Source of the DNA: Hydractinia symbiolongicarpus
Lineage: Eukaryota; Cnidaria; Hydrozoa; Anthoathecata; Hydractiniidae
Direction: 5' to 3'
Assembly: GCF_029227915.1 (NCBI RefSeq)
Contig: NC_079886.1
Coordinates: forward strand, 24,094,501-24,158,500
DNA: 64,000 nucleotides
Part shown: positions 1 through 10,593 of the stretch, in pieces
Layout of the letters: each line of letters starts with the position of its first letter
Position numbering within the stretch: position 1 is the stretch's first letter
Translations under genes and position numbers: made by a program
The notes under the pieces: generated by a model
Seen by the model: only the letters and a program-made list of their open reading frames with translations
The model's database searches: none
Told to the model about the DNA's origin: nothing

Positions 1-252
1 TAGAATTTCATACATGGCATTTGATGATTTTGTAAAAAGGCAAACCATTGAAATAGCGCATATACAGTAATGCAAATGCTCGTGTTATGATTATAAAGCA
101 GGCTAATACTTAATGTAATTCATTTTCATGATGTAAAGGGTGAGGAAAAGTAATATTGACAACTATTAAGAAATTTTACAATTGAAGGCGTATACTGTAT
201 GGCACAATAGTGTAACAAACTTGAGCATTCTTCATTTTTAAGGTAGCATAAG

Positions 253-822
253 ATGTCTGCAGGTGCGTGGAAAAGTGCCAAGAATATCAACCGAAAACTG
301 TTTCCACAATTTGAAAGTTTAAGACAAGGACGCCTGGCAAAAGTTTTCGATTTATACAGAGACTACAAACAAGCTTTTGTTGATATATACAAACATGTGA
401 AAGAAAAGCCAGTCAAAGTTGGACTTCAACTGTCAATGTTAGGCTTTGCAACTTATTGCCACTTACACAACCCAGACTTAGAGTCATACAAAGAACGACT
501 ACTTGCGGCATCAAACGACCACTCTTTATTGAGCGATCTAATACGAAATAAAAATTCCATATCAAGCCTAAAGACGTTGATGAAATACTACTCGGAAGAT
601 CGGTTTAAAAGAGTAAACTTCGGTGTGGCGTCAGTCATTATGTTACAACCTCATTCTCATTATTATGACAGTTATGAAAAACATTGCCCTGATACGCAGG
701 CACGTTGGATTTATGTTCATGACTGGAAGTCGCGTATTTTGGATATAGGTGTTTTAAACAGATGGCTTTTCTTAGATAACATAATGGTAGACTACGATGT
801 TAATCAAGAAGAGTTTGAATGA
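253..822 (+). CDS. TIMM29: TIM29 homologue (mitochondrial TIM22 complex subunit)
   Basis: A 189-residue single-exon ORF. The N-terminal basic segment (KNINRKLFPQFESLRQGRLAK) leads into a hydrophobic segment at about residues 54-70 (VKVGLQLSMLGFATYCH), which fits the single membrane span of Tim29. The C-terminal half has the family's features: a YVHDWKSRILDIGVLNRWLFLD stretch and the closing acidic DYDVNQEEFE, close to the D-x-N-x-x-EF ending of animal Tim29. In animals Tim29 is a metazoan-specific subunit of the TIM22 carrier translocase in the inner mitochondrial membrane. A possible splice acceptor (TTTTTAAG) lies just before the ATG, so a 5' non-coding exon may lie further upstream. Identification is from remembered family features, not an alignment. 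Confidence 0.8.
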   Translation: MSAGAWKSAKNINRKLFPQFESLRQGRLAKVFDLYRDYKQAFVDIYKHVKEKPVKVGLQLSMLGFATYCHLHNPDLESYKERLLAASNDHSLLSDLIRNKNSISSLKTLMKYYSEDRFKRVNFGVASVIMLQPHSHYYDSYEKHCPDTQARWIYVHDWKSRILDIGVLNRWLFLDNIMVDYDVNQEEFE

Positions 823-1225
823 TTCAATTTTTATTTCAGTCAAATTTTTAGTTATTTTATATTCACAGTTGAATTTTGTTTATCGCAGTATATATTCTTC
901 CATTAACCTCGCTCTTAAATTTGTTATTTTTGTAATTAATCGTAACTATACAAGAACGATGATATAAACCTTTTTAAGATGGGGTGGGGGAGGGACTTTA
1001 AATCTCTCTTCATCAAATTTTTATTTTGGACATGCCTTCTTTAGGGCAAAACAGAGACCTAAAAAATTTACATGACTTAGATATACGAAGGACTTGAAAC
1101 TACTGTCGATACGATGATATATGTTTTGTTGTTTATCGCGTCCTCTAAGGGTTAAAAAGTACAATGCATGCTGTATGATTGATACTGAAACGTGTTTATG
1201 TTAAATATTTTTTATCATTTCGTAG
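823..1225. other. Spacer and 5' UTR intron end
   Basis: AT-rich DNA between the TIM29 stop and the next gene. It contains a short G-rich run near 980. It ends in a pyrimidine-rich acceptor (TTTATCATTTCGTAG) 4 nt before the methyltransferase ATG, so much of it is probably intron and 3' UTR. No ORF of interest was seen. Confidence 0.5.
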
Positions 1226-1229
1226 AACA

Positions 1230-2162
1230 ATGGAGAAAGCAAAAGAAGAATTCCTTACTTTGGTACAATCCATCAACAATTTAGATGAGAAAAAATCATT
1301 TTTGAAATGGGTTGAAGATTATTCACGTGACAGCTACGAAAGCAATTGTTTTCATGAGAAAGAAGTGAAATTTGATAGGACCAAAGCGGATGTGTTGTTG
1401 TCTTGCATAAAAGCAACACTGAAAAAAAAACTCCCGTTTGACGCTGTTGTACGGAGTGAGAAAATTTCTTTTCCTACCTGCGGAGAAGATGCGAATTTGA
1501 ATGCAACTAACTGCGTGCATGTAGACGCTTTCCTGTATGAAGAGGGAGAAGTTGACAAATTGGTTGATGAAGGGAAGCTTTCGAACAGTTACTGCAGAGA
1601 CTGCCAGTCGAAAAATATAGCTGATATAACTTTCATAACTCACTCAGCATCAAAGAAATGTTTGGAGTTCATATTTCGGAATGCTTTGCCGAATTTGAAA
1701 GAAAAAACTGTTCTTGATGTTGGTTCTAGACTCGGTGTTGTGTTATACGCAGCTCACGTGTACTCAGAAGCTCGGGAAATAATAGGTGTTGAAATTAACA
1801 AGGAGTTTTGCGATTTGCAGAGAGAAATTTTGCAAAAATTTAAATTGAACGATCGATGCAAACTACTCGAAGGTGATATTAAGAATATGCCCAATGTTGT
1901 GAAAAAAGCTGATGTCATCATTTTGAATAATGTATTTGAATGGTTTCTATCTCCTGTAGAGCAAACGAGTGTATGGCGGTTTCTATATAAAAATATTAAA
2001 AAGGGCTGCATAATAGTGGCAGGTCCACCATTACCTTCTTCTTTGGAGCTGTTAGATACTGGAATTGATGTCGATAAGTGGGTGGAAGAGATTTGTTTTA
2101 ATGATTTAAATCACGAAGAATTTATTGAAGAAATCGAGTTGAAATTTTACACAGTGTTGTAA
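1230..2162 (+). CDS. Uncharacterised SAM-dependent (class I) methyltransferase
   Basis: 310 residues from the ATG at 1230. The frame stays open further upstream, but that stretch reads into a splice acceptor (TTTCGTAG at 1218-1225), so the ATG just after it is preferred. The Rossmann SAM-binding motif I is visible at about residues 160-185 (VLDVGSRLGVVLYAA), followed by an acidic post-I position (IIGVEINKEF). A later motif ADVIILNNVFEWF matches motif IV of small-molecule and protein methyltransferases. The N-terminal third holds a Cys pair (YCRDCQSKN) and an acidic segment (HVDAFLYEEGEVDKL). Related uncharacterised methyltransferases exist in fish and invertebrates; the substrate is unknown. 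It lies downstream of TIM29 on the same strand. The protein ends within a conserved-looking region, so it is probably complete. Confidence 0.7.
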   Translation: MEKAKEEFLTLVQSINNLDEKKSFLKWVEDYSRDSYESNCFHEKEVKFDRTKADVLLSCIKATLKKKLPFDAVVRSEKISFPTCGEDANLNATNCVHVDAFLYEEGEVDKLVDEGKLSNSYCRDCQSKNIADITFITHSASKKCLEFIFRNALPNLKEKTVLDVGSRLGVVLYAAHVYSEAREIIGVEINKEFCDLQREILQKFKLNDRCKLLEGDIKNMPNVVKKADVIILNNVFEWFLSPVEQTSVWRFLYKNIKKGCIIVAGPPLPSSLELLDTGIDVDKWVEEICFNDLNHEEFIEEIELKFYTVL

Positions 2163-2955
2163 CTGATTTTCTTTTGTGAAAAGAATATTAATGTTATTTT
2201 TTTCGTTTCATTTTTTCTTACTTTTCCAGTACCATTTTTCTTTTCACTTGAATTGAGGTTTGTTTTATTCGTCCGTCATAAATTATCGGTATTGAAATTA
2301 GGCGTCAAAATAATTAAGATGAATAAGTCATTTTTCACTGTGGTACCAATCCTAGCCTGTAACGCGCGCTAAGGAAATTGACAGTAAAATTTTGTAGCAT
2401 ACGCCTTTCAATTTTAAAAATTTCTTATAATTTGATATTACTTTTCTTTACCGTTTACATCATAATCATATTTACCACGCCAAAGTTCACAATTATTTTA
2501 CTCGCGCCCCCACGGTCAATCGTGTCGCCATTAAAAGCGCTGGAACCTAGTAATATCTTCCGATATTACTAGGTTCCGTTAGGTGCCGTTGAAGAATTTA
2601 AAGTTTTTCGTAAAAATAAGATACGAATCTTAAGCTTTTATAACGTAAATCTAGAAATATGATTGTATATGCTAAAAACGTTAGCTAAAGTGGTTAAAAA
2701 ATAGCAGGAGCAAAAAAAGGCTACATAGAATATAAAGGTAAGCATTGAAGCTAAGATAATAAGGAGTTGTGTTAGATGTGTTGTACCTTGTAACTGTCCT
2801 GTGTTGTAAAAAAATAAAGATTGTCAGTGGTTAATAGTTGAATTTCCGCGCCTGAAGGCGTAGGTAATTCTTAAAACCGTCGTTTTTTTCTTTTGGAGCA
2901 TTTTTTGAGAAAAAATCGACCCTGGGATTTCACGTTCCTCTGAGAGGAGGATTTG
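2163..2955. other. Spacer, no gene seen
   Basis: AT-rich sequence after the methyltransferase stop. It holds only the short hairpin at 2542-2577 and a short open frame at 2378-2572 with no coding character. Confidence 0.5.
2542..2577. repeat. Perfect 16-bp inverted repeat, 4-nt loop
   Basis: The arms GGAACCTAGTAATATC and GATATTACTAGGTTCC are exact complements around the loop TTCC. No gene is adjacent on either side. It may be the core of a small foldback element or a cruciform-prone repeat. Confidence 0.85.
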
Positions 2956-3165
2956 TTTTCGACAAAATTTGGCACAGTTAACAAAAAAAGTATGCTGAAC
3001 ATAATGGTGACATCAAAATTTTGATTTTTGTCACCTTCATTTTAGGCCAAAATTTGTCCAAAAATTAAAAGTACTTTATTTTCGACAAAAATTGGCACAA
3101 TTAATAAAAAAAGTATGCTGAACATGATGGTCACATCAAAATTTTAATTTTTTGTCAACTAAATG
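2956..3165. repeat. Two imperfect direct copies of an ~85-bp AT-rich unit
   Basis: The units begin TTTTCGACAAAATTTGGCAC and TTTTCGACAAAAATTGGCAC, and both run on through AAAAAAAGTATGCTGAACAT and a 'CACATCAAAATTTT' end. The copies start at about 2957 and 3072. This is a local tandem duplication and non-coding in all frames. Confidence 0.75.
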
Positions 3166-3559
3166 CCGTTTAAGACCATAAACGTTTCAATGGCAAGACT
3201 TTCAACCATGAATGATAGGCTGTATTTTTTGTTAGCAATTTCTTTTAAAATGTGAGTTTATTAAGACACGTTTCGTTTTGTTTGCGTTTGTTGTAAGATA
3301 TAATGTCAACTTGTGTGCTCTATCTTCAGAGCTTCATGCACCAAACCTCTTCGAATATTTGTCACGATAACACAACGAATTAGCAGGTTGTCATCAAATA
3401 TTTTGGTAGCGAGCGGAAATTCTTAGAGCCAGAGCTTCTTGTTTATGTTTGAATTTGTTAGGTGATGCAATAGTTTTCATGTCGTTATCAAGAAATGTAT
3501 TCCACAATTTAAGTCCTCTGCTAGTTATAGAGAACTTTGTCATTGTATAATTAATCCTA

Positions 3560-4440
3560 GGTTAAAAAAACGGTTAAATGAAAATCTGGATGGATATTTA
3601 TGCTGTATCTTCCGAAACATGTTTTAAATACTCTTGGTAACATATTGTGCTCAAGCTTAAACATAAAAATAAAAGCTTGATAAAGTTTAGTTGGTATGCA
3701 TTTAGTACATTGAGCTTTTTTAATAACTCTCTTGAGTGAGTGTATTTGTCAACATTTAAAATAATTCTGATTGCATGTTTTTGTTTATTTTGTAATTTTG
3801 TCAATTTTGTAGCGTTGTTGCTGCACCACGCAATATTTGCATAATTTAGATAGCAGTGAATGAAAGAAGAATATATGTTTCTTAAACAATCCTGATCTAG
3901 TACAAATTTTGCTTTAAAAAAGATGCTAATATTCTTTGCGACTTTTTCTTCTAAAATACTTATATGTTCTCTCCAAGTAAGATTTTCATCAAGAATAATT
4001 CCTAAAAATTTCATGGATTGTGCTCTTTTTATACTTATATTATTTATAGATAAATCAGGAAGTTTCAATGGTATATCATCTTTTTTATTTTGCCTGTGAA
4101 AAAAAGTGATGTGTACTTTGTTTTAGAAATATTAAGGGATAGTCTGTTTGCCCAACCTCGTCCTCAGGGTCTTGTGGCCTCTGAGCCGTTATTACGGAGT
4201 GGCGACAAGGCAAAATACCCTGGGAACGAGGTTGTCTGTTTGCCTTAAACCATTCTGTCAGCTTGAGAGTTTATTATTGACCGTGCGAAATAATTTTTAT
4301 ATATTTGGGTGCATGACACAAATTAGTATCATCTACAAATGAAATTGAATGTAAAATATTTAAAGCTTTGTTTAAATCATTTACATATGTAAGGAATAAG
4401 TGTGGTCCTAATATTGAACCTTGTGGAAGCTGCAGCGAAT
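3560..4440 (-). pseudogene. Decayed LINE reverse transcriptase (CR1/jockey-like), interrupted by a MITE
   Basis: Reading leftward on the minus strand, the RT motifs appear in order: LPQGSILGPHLF (motif B) from about 4432, then FVDDTNLC (motif C, catalytic aspartates) near 4330, LTEWFKANRLSLNISKTKY near 4240-4110, and finally the longest open piece (156 codons, 3598-4068) with MKFLGIILDENLTWREHI and LQNKQKHAIRII, the usual thumb/C-terminal region of non-LTR elements. Stop codons and frame changes separate the pieces, and an 80-bp MITE with an 11-bp target duplication sits at 4154-4233. It is therefore a dead fragment. The clade assignment is from motif style only. Confidence 0.8.
4154..4233. 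mobile_element. Palindromic CCTCGTCC-type MITE with 11-bp target duplication
   Basis: The termini AACCTCGTCCTCAGGGT and ACCCTGGGAACGAGGTT are imperfect inverted repeats. The element is flanked by GTCTGTTTGCC on both sides (4142-4152 and 4234-4244), which is direct evidence of insertion. The insertion lies inside the LINE relic, so it came after the LINE. It is one member of a family repeated throughout the window. Confidence 0.85.
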
Positions 4441-6450
4441 TTCTTTTTGAAAATTGTCACCCTAAATTTAAGTAAAATATTTTTAACTTTAAGATAAATG
4501 CAGGCTTGGCGAAGGGTACGTATGTACGTCATGTCAGATTTTTTTTATATGTGATCTGTGGGAAATCAACCTCGTCCCAGGATTTTTTTATTTCTTTTAT
4601 TAATGCTCCTTTTTCGCTTGTTTTATAAAGCAGACTAGTAGCAGTGTATGGCTGTAAGGTGCAAATTCATTAGGGTCTTGTAGCCATTCTCATCCCCTGA
4701 AAATCTTTCTTCACACAAAGAATTCGAGGGATGAGGTTGCATATTGTAGTAGAGAAATGTCGTCTCCAGCAGTAGCTTCTCTTTTGTTTTTTAGCATGCG
4801 TACGCCAGTAGCTGGACACAACAAAAAAGCAAAAAAAGATGCTCTGGGGAGGAGATTGGCAATAGCTTGATAATATGGCAGGAGAGCGACCACATGCGAT
4901 CCCAATTTGTAACAATTCATAAGCGTTTTCACTGACTATGTCAGCATATCTTTCCTTTGTGGGTCCCTATGTACTAGTCATGCAAATAGAACATTCTCGT
5001 CCCCAACGCTCTTTGGGATAAAACCTCGGTTTAGCTGAAAGAGGTCTGGGGACATTCTGCATTATATACTTTAATGTTCTGTATTATATTAACGCGCTCC
5101 CACGCAGGGTTTTTGAATAAAATAACCTGTTATGGTTTCAGATCGTGGAAATGCCGGAAGTAAAACAAACGTAGCTATGTGTTAAAGAATAAATTTAGTC
5201 TGTCTGTGACAGAGATGAGGTAAATTGTTAAACAACAATTATCTAACATAATTTAATACACTTAGGCGGAGCAGATTAGCTAAAAAATAAAGGTCATGGT
5301 ATGGATGAGCTGCAAATGTTTACAATGTTTCCAGTGGCGCGCACTGCCAAATAAGTAAAATTAAATTATTATAGATTTAGCTAAAGGAATCGTTTTACCC
5401 TGTTAAACAAGGGGTGCCAATTTACCCCTTGTTTAACAGCTTTTCAGTATGGCACTAACTTAATAGGTTAAATCTAGGTGTGTGACCTTATTTAGAGTGT
5501 AGTAAGGTAAACTGGGGCTGCAGTAACTAATGCTAATTACTTGTGATCAGGTAATAGTAGGCTATTGAGGTGAAGGCAGAATTACTCGATCAGGTAATTA
5601 AAATTAAGGGATGTTGCACGACTCAATCGTGTAGCATACCGCTTTAGGCAAGTTCAGCATTTTAATTTTGTTTTTGTACAAATGCTGTATCTTTAAACCT
5701 TATGGAAACTTGATAAGGTGGATAAACCCTTCTTTGTTTATCAACAAAAACTAGCTCATTATTTATGTTGCCACACATAACATCGAATCGAAGTTGTTGT
5801 TATCATAACATTGACCTGTGGCAATCTAATTATGGTTTCAATTTTTACATATTGACGAGATTCTTGGGCATCTGATGTAACAAATCTGAGAATCGCAGAC
5901 GTTGGGTAAAGAAAGTTAAATTATGGTTCAAAACTTCTTTGCTTTAGTTAGTAGCATTTTTTACTGTTAACCAGCCTCAACATATCCAAAACTGACAATC
6001 TCCCCTCTGGGCTGTTTATTCGCCTATGGTTTGTATTTTCAAAAAAAAATTAATTTATTTATATTGCCACAGAATAACGTTGTGGCAACACTAATATGAA
6101 CATGACCCGTAAACTGCATGGGCTCAACAGAAAAATTAATTTGATTAATAGTCAGCATTAACCCTTGCATTACAATATTCCTGCACATAACTTTAACTCA
6201 AATCATAATTGCATATATAATGCTGTCAAAGGTACCAGGTTCTTTGAAAAAGAATTCCCTGAGAAACTATTTGATACAATTAACTCAATAGTTACAGTAG
6301 TTATCAACTATTCACAGATAGTTAATCAACTAACTGAAGTCACACAACTCTTGCTTAAAGTGTGTTGTCTGTTCTACAGCAAAGTCAATAAAGTGTGAGA
6401 GTTTTGAAAGACAGGCTTTTTAGGAGGGTGCTAAAAAGTCACTGTATGTA
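4440..6450. other. Repeat-rich spacer
   Basis: No gene recognised. It contains diverged members of the CCTCGTCC MITE family near 4570-4740 and 4995-5055, and the hairpin at 5400-5439. An open frame at 6165-6398 (77 codons) resembles nothing I recognise and may be transposon debris. Confidence 0.5.
5400..5439. repeat. Perfect 16-bp inverted repeat, 8-nt loop
   Basis: CTGTTAAACAAGGGGT pairs exactly with ACCCCTTGTTTAACAG across the spacer GCCAATTT. It is intergenic. Its role is unknown; a foldback element core is possible. Confidence 0.85.
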
Positions 6451-6454
6451 TAAA

Positions 6455-6945
6455 TATGATCGCTGGTTCAAATCCCGCTCGGTCCAAGTTTTCACTCTCG
6501 CCGATAGAGATCCCCTCCACTTCTGAAAAATGTATAATTTGTATATGCCTTGTACTGTATTCTACTACTGTTCTATAAATTGTATGATATGTTCTACTAC
6601 TGTTCTATAAATTGTATAATGTATATTACTGTACCCAGAATAAATAAGTATATATATAATAATATAATTATAGTAATACTACTGTTCTATAAAATGTATA
6701 ATGTATAATACTGTACCCAGAATACATAAATATATATGGGCTAATGAAGGTATTGTACCGAAACACGCGGCTTGGTAGGTGGCCGTGATTGGCGGAAGTG
6801 AAGTCTTGTCCTGGTGGGCTCGAACCACCAATGGGGCTCGATCCTGTAGTGAGAGAAAAGGCAATTGGAAACTTATCTCACTATTGGACCGATAGCTCAG
6901 TTGGCAGTTCAGATCACCTCCACTTCTGAATATTATTATAAGGGT
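6455..6945. mobile_element. tRNA-derived SINE fragments
   Basis: Plus-strand pieces look like split tRNA halves. A 3'-half-like CTGGTTCAAATCCCGCTCGG (B-box like) lies near 6464. A 5'-half-like GGACCGATAGCTCAGTTGGC (A-box like) lies near 6886. A minus-strand B-box-like GGTTCGAGCCC lies near 6820. Tandem copies of a CTACTGTTCTATAAATTGTA unit lie between. None folds into a complete tRNA by eye, so these are not called as tRNA genes. Confidence 0.5.
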
Positions 6946-7389
6946 ATATATAAGTTTGAGTGACTTTTTGGCTTTTCCTCAAACTTTCCCATATTATCTT
7001 GAGATTACCCAAATTATTTCCCAACTACAAAACAGCGCCCTTCAATTCAATTGACCAGGCTACAAACCTCAACCCTTGAAGTAAACAGAGTTGTGTTATT
7101 TCATTTACTGTATAGTTATGGGAAAATTGTATCAAATATGTCTGCCATCGTGTTTTTCGCCAGAGAACTTTTACCACTAGGAAAGTCATATTTGGTTGGC
7201 GAGTTCAAGATTTTACTAGTCAAGTATACAACTCTATCATGTTAAAAGGAAAAATGTAAACTTTGCTCTTGCAATTAAATATCTTTTATGGTTTTGTATA
7301 TATTTTATATATACATTTTTTACATATACATATTACATACACATCTGAGACTATAAATAACTATAAGATTTCATCAGTTAAGTGAGGCG

Positions 7390-8145
7390 CAAACCGGCCA
7401 ACATGTTGGCCAACTTTTACAACCAACATTTCGGCCAATATGTTGGTACGTTTTACGTTGGCGTATATTTTTTAAAAAAACAAGTAGCCAACATTACGAA
7501 ATGTTCATTCATTTATTTTTGACTTCCAATGAAGAAGGATGTTAGGGTCTGAACCTGCTGCTTGTTTGGCACTTGTCCTCTTGTTTGATGGCGACGACAA
7601 AAAAAGACGTGGTCCTACAGGAAAATGGGTTCGAAGAAGAAACAGCGAAGGGCTGTATACAAACTTACAGGAATTACTGGCTGAAGACACAAAAAGTTAC
7701 AGGGAAATGATGAGAATGACCTATGAATCGTTTAAATAGATTCTTGCTTTCATCGAACCATACATAACACCAAAACAATCAGGTGTAATGGGAGCTCATC
7801 AAACAATCTCAGTGGCTCAAAGATTAGTGCTCGACATTCCGTTCCTTATGACAGGAGAAACTTATAAGTCTTATAAGTTTAACTTATAAGTTTCCAATTC
7901 AGAGTATCTGAAAGAACATTATCTTATATTGTTGATGAGGTTACTAAAGCGATCACAGAGTACATTGGAAAAGAGTATATTAAGATACCTTTAAGTGTAT
8001 ATGATTAGAACAAGATATCTGAGAAGTTTGCAACAAGATTTTTCTTCTTCTTGAGCATGTTGGCGCTTAACGCAAACAGGCCAACATTGTTGGCCAACAT
8101 CTTGGTCTGTCGATGTTGGTCAAAATGTTGGCCAGCGCCCCCTTT
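7390..8145 (+). mobile_element. Truncated PIF/Harbinger-type transposon
   Basis: Inverted, GTTGGCCAACAT-rich termini flank this segment: GGCGC followed by GGCCAACATGTTGGCCAAC on the left, and its inverted relative ending at GGCCAGCGCCCCC on the right. Inside, a plus-strand frame reads RRRNSEGLYTNLQELLAEDTKSYREMMRMTYESF, a stop, ILAFIEPYITPK, SVAQRLVLDIPFLMTGE, and after a shift RTLSYIVDEVTKAI and KEYIKIP. This is the order of the N-terminal half of Harbinger (HARBI1-like) transposases. The DDE catalytic part is missing, so the copy is dead and internally deleted. Confidence 0.7.
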
Positions 8146-10512
8146 AGGATTATATTATTAAATTCACAAAAGTGAATCAATAAGATTAGTTTTGTAACAT
8201 CTACATAGCACTGATGATGGTTTTTTACCAAAAACTTTTGCTTAGCATGTATATTTTTTTAAAACTGTTGTTATCATTTCAAAATTAGTTTTATTTATTC
8301 ATTTTGTTTTATACATCTCAATACATTTAAGTGTCAATTTTTATTATTTTTTGTGGACCCCCACTTATTTTCTAGATGATAATTTTTTTTAAATATATAA
8401 GTATATATATATATCTTTCAAGTATGATAAAGAAGCTGTTTTAGGGTTTTGCAATCTTTTAATTTAAGTTTAAAAATCTAATCTGACTGGTCAGTAAAAA
8501 TTTTAGGTATCTGAAAAAAGTATTGCTTATTGGTTACAACAACCGATTTTCATATGTTTTAATGGAAATTACAACCTATTCCCATTAAAGTGTCTGTCTT
8601 CCAAAGAACATCTAAAGGTAGACTCTAAATAGTGAATTTGGCAACAAATTAACTGTGAAAAACTTTTTTTAATTTCTACAAGAAACAAAATAAAGTGGCA
8701 AATTTAAAATGCTGAATGTAAACGCTTATAAGTATTAAAAAACTATGCTACTGTAGAGTTGATCAGCTTGCTTTCATGTGCTACTCTTTCTAATGAAAAA
8801 TGCTTTAATTTATTTGATACGAATCTCAGTCAAGGCTTCACTTGTCCTATTATTAGCTTCTTCAACATGTGCCACTGCAGGCTGCATGCAAATGTGTATG
8901 TTTTTAAAAAATCCTTTTGAAAACAACGTTTTGAATTAAACCACAAGTATGGGAAAGATAGGTGCAGTGACAAAATAATAAAAAATTTAGAATTTTCTGC
9001 AATAGCTGGTAGCAGTTATAATATATCTTTCTTGCAAAGCCGTTTTGTTTTTATTCTCCTATTGGCGCAAACATACTACAGAAAATTGTTTATATATATA
9101 TATACAAAATATTTATAGGGACAGTTTGGGTACTATCTGTTCCTGTTATATACAAAAAAAGATGTAAAATTTTGACTTACTATATAGATGGCTATAGGGG
9201 AGACCACATAGGTGTGTAAAATTCACCACTAAACGGGAAAACCAATTTTTTAGAATTATGTATATATAAAATATATTTTTAAGAATTAATTATATTTAAC
9301 ACAGAAAGTTCTTTACAATATTTTCAGCTGTTTTAGAATTAAGAACAAAATGATAAAATGATTTGCAATATATCATATATTATATTAATTGTATTAATGT
9401 ATATTTCATTTGAAAAAAAACAGGAGCCTAAAACATTGTAACAAAAGTAGAGAAAACATATTTCACAGGTCGGTAAAGTTTTTTAACTTAAATATGTATT
9501 TTGGAGAATCCTTTTTTCAGTTGTTTAAATGTCTGTAATGCAGTTCGCTCTGGTTTTAAAAGAATTGATTACCTGTTTAGCTAGGGTTATAATTTGTTTG
9601 CTTGCTTGTTCGATCGTTTGTTTGTTTCATTTTTTGATTTGTGGCATAAAAAAAATTATTTCAAAAACATTGTACCGGGAATCAGCTGAAGCATTTCGCA
9701 TGATTGGGGAAAAAACATCTTCCTTTTAAGTACAATCTTGATTTGTCACCATTAATCATACTGCAAAAGCAATAAATACGTTCAGGTATACTTATATTGT
9801 ACTTAAATAGATATTACTACCGTAAAACTTCTAATTTAACACGCGAGTAAAAATAATTATTTTGACGTGCATGGGTAGAAATAACAACATGTGCGGAATA
9901 TTTGATGTTTTTTAATATTTAATTTTCTTTTAGAGAACAGTAACTTACATATAAATAACCCTTTTAAATGTAGATCGTAAAAAGTAAAAATGGAGTCAAG
10001 AAATTACTATGAAACTGTTTTGGTCAATTCATACTAATCCTCTCATTACTAAAAAAAATTCATAACCACAAATTAAATTCCTAATTTTTTAATATTGGTA
10101 ATTTTATTAAAAAGACTTCAGACCCGTCACGGTGAATTAAAATTAGCATATCCAAATCGCATTATTTTATCAAATGACTTTTTCTCCCAATTAAAAATAT
10201 ACACAAAAGATTTATAAAATACAGAATAAAAGGTCTTAGGCGTCGTTAATTTATCGCATCACACAGACAGTATACGGCTATTATTAAAGAGATTTTTACC
10301 ATTTAGCTAGTGTTAACGAAATCTTAAATATTGATTATTGTTATCTTAAACCAGCTAACTTACCACATTTCTCTATAATATATTTCTATCACCATATAGG
10401 TGGGAAAAAAAAGATTTTAAATGAAGTTAGCTTTCAGTTCTAGATGCTCTAGAATCACTTCACACTGAGTCACAGTCATCATTTATGAATTAGTTGCAAC
10501 TGTATATCATAT
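8146..10512. other. AT-rich spacer, no gene seen
   Basis: Very AT-rich, with short (AT)n tracts. The open frame at 9529-9729 has leucine/isoleucine/cysteine-rich content typical of chance reading of T-rich DNA. The last few hundred bases before 10594 probably contain the GnT-IV promoter and 5' UTR, but I see no clear TATA box. Confidence 0.4.
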
Positions 10513-10593
10513 ATGTGTAGTTTTCATGATGTATATTTTTTTATAGCATGGTGTAAACAAGGATTAAAGTTACGCTTAAACACACTCCAGAAG

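Noticed and set aside
6455-6910. tRNA gene
   Set aside because: A-box- and B-box-like pieces are separated by about 400 nt and in mixed orientation; no complete cloverleaf.
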